DNA of 64,000 bases, from the NCBI GenBank assembly GCA_009767595.1, contig VSDK01010196.1, forward strand, positions 217,099 through 281,098, read 5' to 3'. The position numbers and the translations under genes were made by a program. This stretch comes from Symbiodinium kawagutii (lineage: Eukaryota; Sar; Dinophyceae; Suessiales; Symbiodiniaceae). This document shows, one piece after another, positions 10,805-20,519 of the stretch (position 1 is the first letter of the stretch; every line of letters starts with the position of its first letter). The notes beneath the pieces were generated by a model, which saw nothing but the letters and a program-made list of their open reading frames with translations, had not been told where the DNA came from and searched no databases.

Positions 10805-13370
10805 ACCAACGATTCACAAAAAGCTGCGCAATTGTGAAAGACAAGTGGGATGGATACTTGGCAGCTCGTGTGGTGCGAAACTGTTGTGTACGTGGATCAA
10901 TCCCTGCCAGCACTTGGTGAGAAAAACCGTGAGTACACTTGCATGCAATCATGGAAGAACCAGCCGGTAAAATCAAACCAGTGGGTTTTCGAGTTGCAGC
11001 ACCAAACATACACTGATCAATGCGATGATAATACAATTTGAACATTGATTGTAGCAACCGCATCTCTGCACTATTGAATACCGAGGGATATGGCTCTCTG
11101 CCTCGGTCATGGGGATGCTCAAATCCCACCCATGCACCAAACATGCGACCTTCGCCCATCAACCCAATACACAACAAAGCAAGCACTGATCCCAAGTATA
11201 CCGCAAGTTGCTCACGTGAAGTCAGCTTGTTTCGAGGGAACCACACTTGCCGTCTGTTTCTCAAAGGTCTAGGGCCTGACTTCCCAGGCCCCAGAGGACG
11301 ATGTCGCGCGGCTGAGAATGTTGAACACGGTGGTGAAGCAAAAATGCCCACAACCCTTCCTGCATGAATAGCATGTAACAACGTGAGTCCTTGTTGTACC
11401 ACCAGTAAATCATTACAAGGGATACCATTCGAATCAAGTTGTACCAAAGGATCAACTCTCACGCCCACAATGTTCATGCCTTGGTCGTGTGCCAAAGCCT
11501 CTACCCAGCTGACCAAATCATCATCGCGTCTTGAACCTGAGCAGAGATGCACAAAGAATCTTTCGCTAGTGCCCCAATGTCGCAAAGTAAAGGGATCCAC
11601 CACAACGGTTTCTTTGGCAGTTGGCTGCACTGGTTCTGCTTTATCATGGTGATCGGCCTCTTCATCGAACCAACGCGAAGGCTCATCTGCAGGGTTATCG
11701 CCTGAAGGAATCCATGGATAGAAAACCTCATGACCTCCAGCAATAGCTATAGCACACAACTTCTGACACCTCTGATTCAATAGATGGCTTGCTGACCTTC
11801 CCTTCATGAATGCTCCAACGCAAGAAGCACTATCCATGGGATGAAGAAATCTGCAACCACTGTCGCCTGGCCGCCGGAGTCTGTCTTCAGCTGTCCATAC
11901 CGCTGCGTCGGCTTCACCTAGAAAGATGAATCGTGGACGAGCTCGAGCTCCCATCTTGTGCCAGTGAAATCTTCTGTGAGGAAACTGCAACTTCTTCAAA
12001 GGACATGTATCATTGTCATCCAATGCTATACCATGTGGAAGGCTAAGGTTGGTGTAGACCCCATTGTGATCACAAAGCTGAGCCATCAACTGTACCAAAT
12101 CCAAAGGCATAGCTGTCCATGCCCGTCCAATGCCTGTCATGCTCGAATCACTGCATTCAACACGCTTGCTGAAGGGAGCCGACAAATTGAATTGACAATA
12201 TGGTAAAAGCATGGCCGCAGTCATAACTTCCAACCACACTGCATCATCCCAATCAACCACGTGCAGCTTCATAGTTCGAGCATGCTGTAACCAAGCATAA
12301 GTTGCACTGAAAATAGATCGCATAGGTGGACGACAGCTGTGGCAAAAGCCAAACTTTCCCACTAGCCTCTCCACATCACCAATCAGCACACGCTGGCGTT
12401 GAAGGAGGTGAAAAGCGGCCTGAAGAAGAGCTTGACGCTTGTCTACCCTGACTCCCACCCAATGCTCATCCGAATCAATGTAAACTCCTTGAATTTCCTC
12501 ACCCTCTGCTAGATTCACTGACTTCTTCTCATTCGGATTCACTCCATACGACTTCCAAGCCTTCTCAGCATCTGCAAGCCATTGAGGCCCAACTTCATTG
12601 GAACTGTACTCACCTGAATGCTCAACGGCCCAAATGTCATCACATATTGAACCCCAAACAGGTAATTCGGCTGGAGCATAGAAGTCTGGATGCAATCGTC
12701 TGGAGGAAGGCATGTTGGCTTCTGTTGTTGCAAGGTCTGTCATGGCTTGTGCCCATCCAGCACTTGGCCCAAATCCCATTGGTGCTGTGCAAGCTGCGGG
12801 ATACCTTAGGCTCCCACTGTCCAAAGCAATAGGTGGCCCACACAGCCACTTATGCCACTTGTGTCCTATCTTCAGAGAATGGAAATAGTGTCTGGCATCC
12901 CGTTTGCTAATGACCACCTTCCCTGTAGATGGAGCCCATGTAACACGCAACTTAGGAATATATGCAAACCGTGGCCTAGGCAGCTTCAACGGATCAAGGA
13001 GTTGATTCACCGCAGGATCTGTTATCACCCTGTCCTCCGCAGCATCTTTCGGAACCGCAAAAGCTCCAGTGAGGCACATCTTGCCCCGATGCTTTGCCAC
13101 CTGGGACGGCTTCTTGAGCTGGTGCCATCCAGCCTTCACGTTCTTTCGCACCAGATTGGGATAACTCTTGTGTAGCCATGTGTGACCCTTCTTAACCAGC
13201 TTAGGACGATGTCGTGATGCAAGCAAAAGAGAGGATGGCTCTTGAACTTGTTTGGCAAATGAAGGAAACGTGGATTCAAAATGTTTTCTCAAGTCAACTG
13301 TGGCAGGGGGGGGGGGGGGCTGGCACGCCGCCTCGCTCACCGAGAGGTATAGCAACACCTCCACCAGCAT
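10605..13370 (-). CDS. Reverse transcriptase-RNase H-methyltransferase-like polyprotein
   Basis: A 921-codon frame. Reverse transcriptase spans about residues 95-345: motif A near D158 (ISKRDARHYF), motif B near 195-210 (APMGFGPSAGWAQAM), motif C with CDD at 243-245 inside SICDDIWAVE. An RNase H-like domain follows, with candidate acidic residues D408 (CSDSSMTGIG), E486, D513 and D558 (SGDNPAD). From about 604 to 855 there is a Rossmann methyltransferase-like domain: HLCSGSRR (motif I position), acidic VD at 639-640, and ASPPCSTFS with the Pro-Cys of C5-cytosine methyltransferases at 681-682. EHP at 751-753 stands where the family has ENV. No clear QxRxR motif was seen. The first ~20 residues are out-of-frame sequence read before the poly-C tract; true coding begins near residue 22. 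It is followed in +1 frame by the recombinase fragment. Confidence 0.85.
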   Translation of the reverse strand: MLVEVLLYLSVSEAACQPPPPPATVDLRKHFESTFPSFAKQVQEPSSLLLASRHRPKLVKKGHTWLHKSYPNLVRKNVKAGWHQLKKPSQVAKHRGKMCLTGAFAVPKDAAEDRVITDPAVNQLLDPLKLPRPRFAYIPKLRVTWAPSTGKVVISKRDARHYFHSLKIGHKWHKWLCGPPIALDSGSLRYPAACTAPMGFGPSAGWAQAMTDLATTEANMPSSRRLHPDFYAPAELPVWGSICDDIWAVEHSGEYSSNEVGPQWLADAEKAWKSYGVNPNEKKSVNLAEGEEIQGVYIDSDEHWVGVRVDKRQALLQAAFHLLQRQRVLIGDVERLVGKFGFCHSCRPPMRSIFSATYAWLQHARTMKLHVVDWDDAVWLEVMTAAMLLPYCQFNLSAPFSKRVECSDSSMTGIGRAWTAMPLDLVQLMAQLCDHNGVYTNLSLPHGIALDDNDTCPLKKLQFPHRRFHWHKMGARARPRFIFLGEADAAVWTAEDRLRRPGDSGCRFLHPMDSASCVGAFMKGRSASHLLNQRCQKLCAIAIAGGHEVFYPWIPSGDNPADEPSRWFDEEADHHDKAEPVQPTAKETVVVDPFTLRHWGTSERFFVHLCSGSRRDDDLVSWVEALAHDQGMNIVGVRVDPLVQLDSNGIPCNDLLVVQQGLTLLHAIHAGRVVGIFASPPCSTFSAARHRPLGPGKSGPRPLRNRRQVWFPRNKLTSREQLAVYLGSVLALLCIGLMGEGRMFGAWVGFEHPHDRGREPYPSVFNSAEMRLLQSMFKLYYHRIDQCMFGAATRKPTGLILPAGSSMIACKCTHGFSHQVLAGIDPRTQQFRTTRAAKYPSHLSFTIAQLFVNRWCGAQGRGHVMPFSPKKMATDALGVEPWTMHGRTAWEWPSPSRTFSAECLEKCYAGKVSKCFATPQS

Positions 13371-13950
13371 AATGCTGACGATGTTTCAAAAACTCCTGAA
13401 GGTCTGGTTCCTCCAGCAGCTTGAACCCCATCATCATGGCGTCCAAACCTGACCTCACACGGGCCTGGACACGTCGTTGGGCAGCTGTCACGAAGCCGTT
13501 GTTCATATGATAGCCCCCATGCAGCATGTTCAGCAATGACTGTACTATATTGCATCCACGGACCATAGTCAAGTGTTCATCAGTTGAAAACGATCCCATG
13601 GAGTACTCCTCTACACCCTTAGCATTCACCATAGGAGGCAGAGGAAAAACATGCGGCAAGCTGTGTCCATGATCACTATCATCAAAAACCTTGTTGAATT
13701 CAAAACTCCTCCGCAGCTTCGATTGCAATCGCCCCAGTCGCCACAAATGCTTCCCGAAAGAGAACACTGAGCCACTGTGAGCAAACACCCTCTCAACTGC
13801 AGTGAAGACCATGCATAGATAAGATGACCCACTGGAAGGTTGCCCATTGACTGCTTTCCAGCGCGCCACCTCTTTCCCCAGTCGTTGCCCTAGCATGTGA
13901 GAGCCAGCATTGAGCTGCTGGCCAACGAAGTTCCCGACGGAATCAGCTCG
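13294..13950 (-). CDS. Pre-RT segment of the polyprotein, separated by frameshifts
   Basis: This frame is open up to 14952, but above about 13950 it only shadows the gag-like ORF, so only the lower part is annotated. It encodes about 200 residues including LGKEVARWKAVNGQPSSGSS, VFAHSGSVFSFGKHLWRLGR and GLDAMMMGFKLLEEPDLQEF. This reads as the N-terminal extension of the RT polyprotein. It runs out in a C14 tract (13306-13319), where a one-base shift would join it to the RT frame. Its entry from the gag-like ORF needs a -1 shift. No family name is assigned. Confidence 0.6.
   Translation of the reverse strand, partial: RADSVGNFVGQQLNAGSHMLGQRLGKEVARWKAVNGQPSSGSSYLCMVFTAVERVFAHSGSVFSFGKHLWRLGRLQSKLRRSFEFNKVFDDSDHGHSLPHVFPLPPMVNAKGVEEYSMGSFSTDEHLTMVRGCNIVQSLLNMLHGGYHMNNGFVTAAQRRVQARVRSGLDAMMMGFKLLEEPDLQEFLKHRQHYAGGGVAIPLGERGGVPAPPPPCHS
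13306..13319. other. G14/C14 homopolymer at a reading-frame junction
   Basis: Fourteen G on the plus strand. The pre-RT frame enters and the RT frame leaves this run one base out of phase. One base fewer or two more would make them continuous. Confidence 0.95.
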
Positions 13951-15461
13951 ATTGCTTCGGCCTTCTCCCATGTTCCCCCCTTTCTCTTGGCCTGCTGGAT
14001 TGCCAAGATACGCTGGGAAAGAATGTCCATTGCCCTGGATATCTCCCTTCTGTTGATGCTGTCCATGCATTCTGCCAGCGTCAGAACTTCTCGGATATCC
14101 CGGATTTCTGTGAGGCCGGAATGTTGACTGGCCCATTGAACCACATTGGCCTCCCGGAGCTGGGAGCTTTTTGTCATCACTCCCCGAGACAATCTGGCAT
14201 ATATCGATGCCAGGAAATGAGCACTCAATGCCCCGGGATGTTTCGTGGCGTAGGCCAGCAACTCCCCCTTCCTCTTGAACTTCTGGGAGTCCACCGCGTG
14301 AGCATCCTCGTAGCTGATCTTCTTGGTGCGAGCACGATCTTCCCATCGCAGCGGCCCCGATGTGGAGCTGCTGCTGCTGCTGCGGCTGTCCCGACCTGAC
14401 CTGGATCGGGATGTGGATGAACTGCGGCTGCTCGAACTTCGCTTTTTCTTCTTCTTCTTTCGGCTCTTCTTGGACTTTTTCTTCTTCTTCGACTTCTTGT
14501 CTTTCTTGTCTTTCTGATTCTTCTTTGACATATCCTTCAGTTCTCGAACTGCGTCTGCCAAAGCCTGCATGTTGAAGTGATCCTGTGAACCGGACGCACC
14601 TGCGCCCGTAGGGCCTAGACCCCCTACACCCGCGGCTGATGCCGGCACCGAAGCTCCTCCGGGTACTATGGCTCCCAACTGCAGTGCTGTCAGATCGGCC
14701 CCACTTCCTGGCACATTCACTGTCACGCTCTGAAGCCCTTGGCGAGCAATCTGCACCCCCAGCAATTGAGCCTCCTGCTTGAGGGCAGTCACCTCCGCTG
14801 CTGATGGCGCCCACTTCTGTCCCAGGTCTCCAGGCGAGCAAATCCAGTTCACTGTTCCTGCTGCTACCCCTGCAGGTGGAGTCCTTGCAGCTCCAGCTCC
14901 CACCGGAACCTTGATTGATGCCGGTACCACTTCTACCAAAGCCCAGATCCATTGCGAACCGTCACCACTAGTAGTACGAACCAAAAGTTGTGAACCACCA
15001 CTCACGACCCCAGTTGAAAACACTTCGTCCCACTCCCCAGATCTCTCCAGCAGAAGAAAGCCTTCGACCAAAGCCATGAGGAGACAGGTTAGCCTCTGGT
15101 GTTCTGCTTCTGGAGTGGCTAACAGAAGCTTGTCGTCTGCACCTCCGTTCCAGATCGCCCTTTTCGCCCTATAGGCGTGCAAGCAGTTGAGCAGCCAAAT
15201 GAAACCAGCCAGCAAATACCTGAATACCACTAACAGTTCAACCCTCAGCTCGAACACTATGTAAGCAGCACCCAAGTAATAGGCGTAGGTCCCAAATTCC
15301 TCAAGCTGATCAACCAGGATGTTTCCCAAACGTATCACCTGAGAACCAACCGAGCTCACCAACCCTCTTGCACTGAAGTAGGCAATCCAACCAGTTACGA
15401 AGCCACGAAGCGTAATCCCACCACCAAGGACTATGGCAGATCGTAGTGCTACCTGACTCAT
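13890..15461 (-). CDS. Gag-like ORF1 of the retroelement
   Basis: 523 codons starting with ATG. Residues about 57-93 are strongly hydrophobic (YYLGAAYIVFELRVELLVVF, then LLAGFIWLLNCL), resembling one or two membrane helices. Residues 218-245 can form a coiled coil. Residues 312-366 are a Lys block followed by an Arg-Ser block, likely nucleic-acid binding or nuclear targeting. Residues 385-500 are helical and charged, gag-like. No zinc knuckle was seen. This ORF precedes the RT ORFs, as expected for structural protein first. A membrane-like N-terminus is odd for a gag protein. Confidence 0.6.
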   Translation of the reverse strand: MSQVALRSAIVLGGGITLRGFVTGWIAYFSARGLVSSVGSQVIRLGNILVDQLEEFGTYAYYLGAAYIVFELRVELLVVFRYLLAGFIWLLNCLHAYRAKRAIWNGGADDKLLLATPEAEHQRLTCLLMALVEGFLLLERSGEWDEVFSTGVVSGGSQLLVRTTSGDGSQWIWALVEVVPASIKVPVGAGAARTPPAGVAAGTVNWICSPGDLGQKWAPSAAEVTALKQEAQLLGVQIARQGLQSVTVNVPGSGADLTALQLGAIVPGGASVPASAAGVGGLGPTGAGASGSQDHFNMQALADAVRELKDMSKKNQKDKKDKKSKKKKKSKKSRKKKKKKRSSSSRSSSTSRSRSGRDSRSSSSSSTSGPLRWEDRARTKKISYEDAHAVDSQKFKRKGELLAYATKHPGALSAHFLASIYARLSRGVMTKSSQLREANVVQWASQHSGLTEIRDIREVLTLAECMDSINRREISRAMDILSQRILAIQQAKRKGGTWEKAEAIELIPSGTSLASSSMLALTC

Positions 15462-15610
15462 TTGGGGACTTGAGCCATAATTCAGTTGACATCTATGTTC
15501 ATGTCACTCTGTGGCTTGAGAAAAGATATTGACGTGGGTTCCTCTCAATTGCCCAATGCCCCAGTCAATTTCATGGTGATACAAGAGTTATTATGATAGA
15601 CAACTATCAT

Positions 15611-15630
15611 ATATAGTATCACCATCTAAA
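15611..15630 (+). repeat. Direct repeat flanking the retroelement, right copy
   Basis: ATATAGTATCACCATCTAAA. Upstream AGACAACT also occurs at both sites (10245 and 15597) at different spacing, so the flanks may be copies of one older repeat rather than a simple target duplication. Confidence 0.8.
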
Positions 15631-16229
15631 AAAATCCATAACTATGGCAAAATGACTATAGGAACAACTATAATAGTGCAACCAAGATAACGAAAACAAA
15701 ATAACTAAATTGTGTTGTAGTTTTGCGATACTGATCTAGTCTTTTTCACACCAGCGTGTATAATGTGGTATTAGTATGTTCATCATCATAATTGGTACCA
15801 GTGATCTAAAAGATGTGATGTACCAAATCACTATAATAATATCAATAATTGGTATTAAAATGATTGATTATGATTAAAAATTACAAGATTGAGATGCTGT
15901 ACCAAATTGACCAGTGGTGGTATTCAAATGAATGGTGTTCACCAATATTCACCACTGTTGCTGTTGATTAACTTTCTTTTTCACAAGGTATGAAATGATG
16001 ATGGTCAATTCAATTGGTAACGAAGCTTAGTAGATAAGATCAACCCTGTATGAATGGTTTCTCCACGGTCTACATTTGATTGTGATGGATGGTGACTGAT
16101 GTGAAATAGTCGTGGCTATCAATGCCGGCGGATGCTAGTTGATCTACGTTCAAAAAAATTGTTTATTGGATTTCCACACAAATCCAAAAATGGTCACGGA
16201 ATATGGCAAGTAGCTAGGACAATGGCAGA
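15631..16229. other. Unassigned AT-rich stretch
   Basis: ATTGGTACCA/AATTGGTATT repeats; no gene seen. Confidence 0.5.
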
Positions 16230-16370
16230 GTGGCTACTGTATATAGACCACACAGGAAAAAGAAAATAGGCTCAGAAAGAATAAGAAAGATGCATGTATA
16301 TATGTACATATGTTTATGTATATATTTACATACCTACAACATCTTACAACCAACATCCTACAAGCTACTC

Positions 16371-16503
16371 CTTGACATGCCCGCGTTTGAGGCTTACTCC
16401 CGAGATGGGTTGTATCGAAAGCAAGTGCCGCTACCTGGGCCACCCTGGACCAAGCTGCGAAGCTGCTGTCAACTGCTACCATTGCAGCTTTCTCCAAGAA
16501 AAA
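16371..16503 (-). CDS. Exon-like island with GA donor
   Basis: Minus frame LEKAAMVAVDSSFAAWSRVA continues through QVAALAFDTTHLGSKP and ends ACQG. The donor reads AAG then GAGTAG, a GA donor of the kind dinoflagellates allow. A family B element lies just upstream (16512-16592). Third-position GC is only about 52 percent, so strand confidence is moderate. Confidence 0.45.
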
Positions 16504-16511
16504 GCATCACT

Positions 16512-16592
16512 TGTTGGTGGTGGTTGAACCACCCGTATGAAAAATATGCTTGTCAACCAACCACTTCTTCATAATGTTTGAAACCACCTACC
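16512..16592. mobile_element. Family B element at an exon edge
   Basis: TGGTGGTGGTTGAACCACCC left end; TGTTTGAAACCACCTACCA right end. Confidence 0.8.
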
Positions 16593-16733
16593 AAATGAAT
16601 ATAAGGGGTACCTCCCAAATATCCTGTAAGGGTGAAGAATAGGAGATATAGTAAGGGATATAATGATGAATAATAGGGGGATGTGATGGTTTGTCAGGCC
16701 ACAGGGGTACCGCCACTTATCATCCTTTGTGAA

Positions 16734-17057
16734 TCATTTTTTGGTAAACCAAACCTTTGATCCATTTTTGGGGTTCTCGATCCTAAGAAACCGCCATATT
16801 CCCCCTACAGCAAAGGACTGGTCGTAGCTGGATGAACAAATTGCAACTGATCGCCGTGTGGTCGTCCTGCTTGGGTCCACGTCAATGCTGCTCCTTGGTG
16901 GCGCCACCAAGTTGCGGACTCCACCTGTGTCCCACCACCCCCAGCGATGCATCATCTCCTGCTGGAAGCTGCGGCAGCTGCTGGATCCAGCAACCAGTTT
17001 CCTCGAGAGGACGACGACCCAAATCTGGCGGGTCTGCCCCGGGAGGCGATCGGCCAA
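16734..17057 (-). CDS. Exon-like island, GC-rich
   Basis: Minus frame includes QEMMHRWGWWDTGGVRNLVA and PPRSSIDVDPSRTTTRRSVA. Third-position GC is about 71 percent and purine-first codons about 56 percent by hand count. A plus frame (16858-17133) is also open with 75 percent third-position GC but fewer purine-first codons. Coding probably ends near 16800. Not recognised. Confidence 0.4.
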   Translation of the reverse strand: MADRLPGQTRQIWVVVLSRKLVAGSSSCRSFQQEMMHRWGWWDTGGVRNLVAPPRSSIDVDPSRTTTRRSVAICSSSYDQSFAVGGIWRFLRIENPKNGSKVWFTKK

Positions 17058-17212
17058 GAGACTTCTCGAAGAATTGGTTCACGGAATCTTTGTGCTCACT
17101 GACCTGTCATGGGTCATGGATGGATTGCGATGATCACCAAGCATCAGGAACATTCAGGAACCAAGGGTCGGTTGATCAGGGACCAGTGTGAGCTGCTGTT
17201 GATGATGGCTCA

Positions 17213-17300
17213 CTTGGATGTGCATCCCCACTTGATAAGGGTTAGTCGTAGGGATTAGTACCATAGTTGACATAGATATGTCAAGTAACCATTGTATCGG
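17213..17300. mobile_element. Family C fragment, left half
   Basis: ACTTGGATGTGCATCCCCAC start, no matching right end. Confidence 0.6.
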
Positions 17301-18252
17301 GGCTAGTTCACCCTGTTTAGAGTTACATTGGCTCCCGCGGAATCCCGCTTCATCCAAGCAATGGTTGGTCAATGGCTACTGGTAGATTCATATGAACAAA
17401 CCCTCCATGTTTGATGGTAAACCCAGTGATGGCCTACTGAAAATGGATCTATCAGTATCATCAGCTTCGCACCAAGCTCCTCAATCAACATTAACCATGA
17501 TCTCCCATTCCTGTCCGTGTTGAATACCATGACAATGGTAATAATTGACATGGATTTATCGTGAATATTGAAATGTTGATACAAAATCATTAAGAATGAA
17601 TATGGATCGAGAATAAATTGGTACTGTATGATCTATAATGATGCGAGTGCTTTCACTGCCTGAGCTGCACTGTCGACAGAGGCCCCTCAATTGTGAAAAT
17701 GCTTAATACTGGCTAAAGTGTTGATCAGGATTGATGATGGATGATGATGGTTGATGATCGGGTACTAATTCCTAATGATTCATTGGTGGATAACGGGGGG
17801 GCCAATCATCGACACATAATTGATGGTGAATACGTTATCTGGTGGTTGATTGATGGTGAATGATGGACGTTTATTGTGTACATCAGAGTGAATACTGGTC
17901 GATACTACGCCACCTAAACTATTAATGCTGGTTTACCATGGGATATGGCTGTGGATGCCCTGTACCCCTGGTGTACCATCATCAACCATTGTATTCGAAC
18001 GATCATTGTTTGTGATTCTCCATGATTATCGTATCTATCCAGCTCGCCATGTAACCATGAATAACCAATTGACGAAACCTGATCAGCCACAGCAAACCAG
18101 CACTATACCACTTTCAATTGAGGAGTCCATGACGCCACCGGGAAACTCAACCCTTCGCTTCAAACCCACTTGAACGGCATGATGTCCACTTGTTCGACCT
18201 TCAATTATTTCATGTTATTGTTTGTTGTTGGCGCCGTGAATAGCCGTCTGTG
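17301..18252. other. Repeat-rich stretch, no gene recognised
   Basis: TTGATGATGG repeats; a family D fragment (GATATGGCTGTGGATGCCCT) lies at about 17941-18010. Confidence 0.5.
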
Positions 18253-18432
18253 ATCTGTGTGTAAAAGCTCATTTTGCAGTTGTTTGTCCTTTTTGGGTTG
18301 GATGGGGTGGGGTGGGGTGAGGCATGTTAACGCTCACTTGCACTTGCGCACCATGCTGACACTACGTCATGGATGGGATGGGGTGGGTTGGGGTGTCAAC
18401 GATTGCTCGCACTTGCGTCATGAAGTTGATGC

Positions 18433-18525
18433 TGCGTCACACATGGGAATGATGACGATGATGACGATGATGATGACGACAATGATGACAACGACGACGA
18501 CGATGATGGTGATGATGATGATGAA
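18433..18525. repeat. GATGAC-type microsatellite
   Basis: GATGACGATGATGACGACAA and related triplet-based repeats. Confidence 0.9.
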
Positions 18526-18552
18526 CAAGATCATGCCTGCGGCCACAAACCG

Positions 18553-18804
18553 CTATCCACGGCGTGACCTGTTTGTTACATCCAAGAGCCACATGTTGTT
18601 ACTGATTGGCATACCAATCCTAACGGTTGCCCGTTGTAAGCCCGCTACTCGGCGTCGCTGATTCACGAGCCTCTGCTCTTCGACCGTCCCTTCCACCACA
18701 ACAAACCATTGCCCGTGGAGACAACCAAAAACCGTCAACTTTTCGTCATTGTTGGGGTAACCCATTCTTGACAAACACCCAACATCCTCAATAAGAACCA
18801 TCAA
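18553..18804 (-). CDS. Exon-like island
   Basis: Minus frame VFGCLHGQWFVVVEGTVEEQ continues through RLVNQRRRVAGLQRATVRIG. Purine-first codons about 63 percent. The outer parts of the open frame are probably intron. Function not recognised. Confidence 0.45.
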   Translation of the reverse strand: MMVLIEDVGCLSRMGYPNNDEKLTVFGCLHGQWFVVVEGTVEEQRLVNQRRRVAGLQRATVRIGMPISNNMWLLDVTNRSRRG

Positions 18805-19026
18805 TTTTCACCATTATATGATATTATATGATCAAACATCCACCTTACATGTTCAATCGGGTCCACCCATTTTCACCATCAAAAACTATATCACACATGC
18901 TAACCAACCATAAAGCATTACTAACCATAAACCAACCATAAACCCCCCAATAAACCAACCATAACCCCACCATAACCCCACCACAAACCCAACCATAAAC
19001 CAACCATGTACCCACCAACCATCAAC

Positions 19027-19168
19027 CTTGCTGCACTCGCCTCAGGTTCCGGTGGAGGCATCCACCGGTCGTTGGAGTTGTTGTTGCCGCTCGTTGGACT
19101 CAACAAGTTGCCATAGCCGGCCCCCACGGCCTCGTGACGGCGAGTCCAAGCTCCAACGGGAGATGCAA
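19027..19168 (-). CDS. Exon with clear splice borders
   Basis: Acceptor CTCAGCAG (19176-19169) and donor GTTGATGG from 19026. The frame gives WTRRHEAVGAGYGNLLSPTS then GNNNSNDRWMPPPEPEASAA. Third-position GC and purine-first codons are both about 63 percent. Low-complexity linker character; function unknown. Confidence 0.55.
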
Positions 19169-19663
19169 CTGCTGAGTAGCTGCTTAGTAACGGTTGATAA
19201 AGGCACATGGTAATGGTTAGTTACGGTTGGTTATGTTTAGTAACGGTTGGTAGTGGTTCGTACTGGTTAGTAGTGGTGGCAGTGGTTAGTAATGGTTAGT
19301 AGTGGTTAGTAATCATAAAGTGACACTTAATCCATTGCAACCGCTGGTAATGGTTAGTAACGGCGAATAAATACTGCTCAGTACTGGTTAATAATCGTTC
19401 ATTGATATCATGTTAGATCATGTTTGTACTGTTGATGATTATCACAGCAATGGTTAGTATTGATTGATAAGCTGCTTAGTACCTCCGCAATAACTGGTTG
19501 ATATCGAGTTTGTACTGCTTGAGAAAGCTGTGATACAGTTGTTGAATTGATGGTGAATGTTTTGGGACACATCCTTTCGATTATCTAAATAATGTTGGCG
19601 GATTCGAAAACGAAGGCAACAGAGTAGGTTATTCATCTCTTGATACTGTGATCCTTCAAATAA

Positions 19664-19780
19664 ATATGGCAGTGGATCAAAACCATCTACCCCTGGTTCC
19701 CTATCATTAACCATTGTTTCCCTATTATTGTTGGTTATTGTCCGTCATTATTGGTTGATTAGTATTGACCCATAGCCATA
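19664..19780. mobile_element. Family D element
   Basis: ATATGGCAGTGGATCAAAAC left end and GTATTGACCCATAGCCATAT right end. Confidence 0.85.
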
Positions 19781-19857
19781 TGGCTGTGCGTTCCTGTATT
19801 CCCTGGCTGTTCACATCGCTAAGCGTCAACGTGCAAACCTTGTAACTGTCATCATTT

Positions 19858-19966
19858 GGTGGTTTCTCAAGCCACGAGGATACCACCAGTGTTCATCCAG
19901 TTTACAAGCCACTTACAGGTACTAAACCAACGGTTTGTGGGGTCCCCTGTAGCTTGTAAAGCAACC
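19858..19966. mobile_element. Family A element, diverged
   Basis: TTGGTGGTTTCTCAAGCCAC left; right end GGGGTCCCCTGTAGCTTGTA is altered. Confidence 0.6.
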
Positions 19967-20133
19967 ATATGGATCTTATCGTTGGCTACCATCCCCTATT
20001 AACAACTATATCAACTATATTAACAGTATAATCTCTTTTGAAACCATATAAAACCACAATAAAACCATATAAAACCACCATTTCTGCACCCAGCTCGCCG
20101 TCTCCCCACACCAAACACACCGCAACCCGACAC

Positions 20134-20190
20134 TTCCAGCACCGTCACCTGCATCGCTGCAAGCTGCTCTCGAAGTTCGAAGTTTTCAGA
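20134..20190 (-). CDS. 19-codon coiled-coil exon, phase 0 at both ends
   Basis: Acceptor CCTCAG and donor GTGTCGGG bound exactly 57 bases encoding SENFELREQLAAMQVTVLE, a clean heptad-like helix. Both borders fall between codons. Third-position GC is high. This is one of the best-supported small exons here. It lies in the minus-strand chain with 22766-22874, 23667-23789 and 24292-24364. Confidence 0.6.
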
Positions 20191-20266
20191 CTGAGGCGTT
20201 GCGGGCATCGCGTGGCGGTGGGTGACAAGCATTTTTTACTGGTGGGTGGTTACAACCCTAGGGTTC

Positions 20267-20330
20267 TTGGATGTGCAGCTGGGGTTACAACCATGGTTAG
20301 TTACGCCCTCTAAGGTAGCTGGTTGGTGGT
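20267..20330. mobile_element. Family C fragment
   Basis: TTGGATGTGCAGCTGGGGTT left half only. Confidence 0.6.
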
Positions 20331-20367
20331 TACAACCCTACAAGGTGGGCCCCTGACCAGCCGGTTA

Positions 20368-20493
20368 TACAAGGTGGGCCCCCCAGTTATAAGTTGGTTT
20401 ATAAAGCCACTTAACCATAGTTATATCTACCATAACTGGTAGTTACCCTAGTTATAATCCAAATTATAGCTGATTAGGGGCCTACCTTGTATA
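20368..20493. mobile_element. Family G element
   Basis: TACAAGGTGGGCCCCCCAGT left and GGGGCCTACCTTGTATA right. A second left end (TACAAGGTGGGCCCC) lies 30 bp outside at 20338, suggesting an insertion into, or duplication of, a G copy. Confidence 0.8.
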
Positions 20494-20519
20494 ACCCTAG
20501 GGTAACTGCTGGTTGGTAA

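Larger units (their letters stand above)
10290..15610 (-). mobile_element. Tyrosine-recombinase-class retroelement (DIRS-like plan), decayed
   Basis: About 5.3 kb, transcribed leftward. The order is a gag-like ORF, a pre-RT segment, then reverse transcriptase, RNase H and a methyltransferase-like domain, then the N-terminal part of a putative tyrosine recombinase. No LTRs, integrase or protease motifs were seen, which argues against Gypsy or Copia classes. The frame changes at three junctions, so this copy cannot make one continuous product without recoding or correction. An 18/20-bp matched direct repeat flanks it (10270-10289 and 15611-15630). The recombinase is cut off at that right-hand flank, so the copy is 3-prime truncated. 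Boundaries are inferred from those flanks. Confidence 0.75.

Noticed and set aside
14323..14575. Plus-strand frames rich in Phe, Cys or Ser
   Set aside because: Antisense of the Lys/Arg-Ser block of the retroelement gag-like ORF.
13960..14952. Upper part of the 552-codon minus frame
   Set aside because: It overlaps the gag-like ORF in another frame and gives Gly/Glu/Ser-rich shadow sequence.
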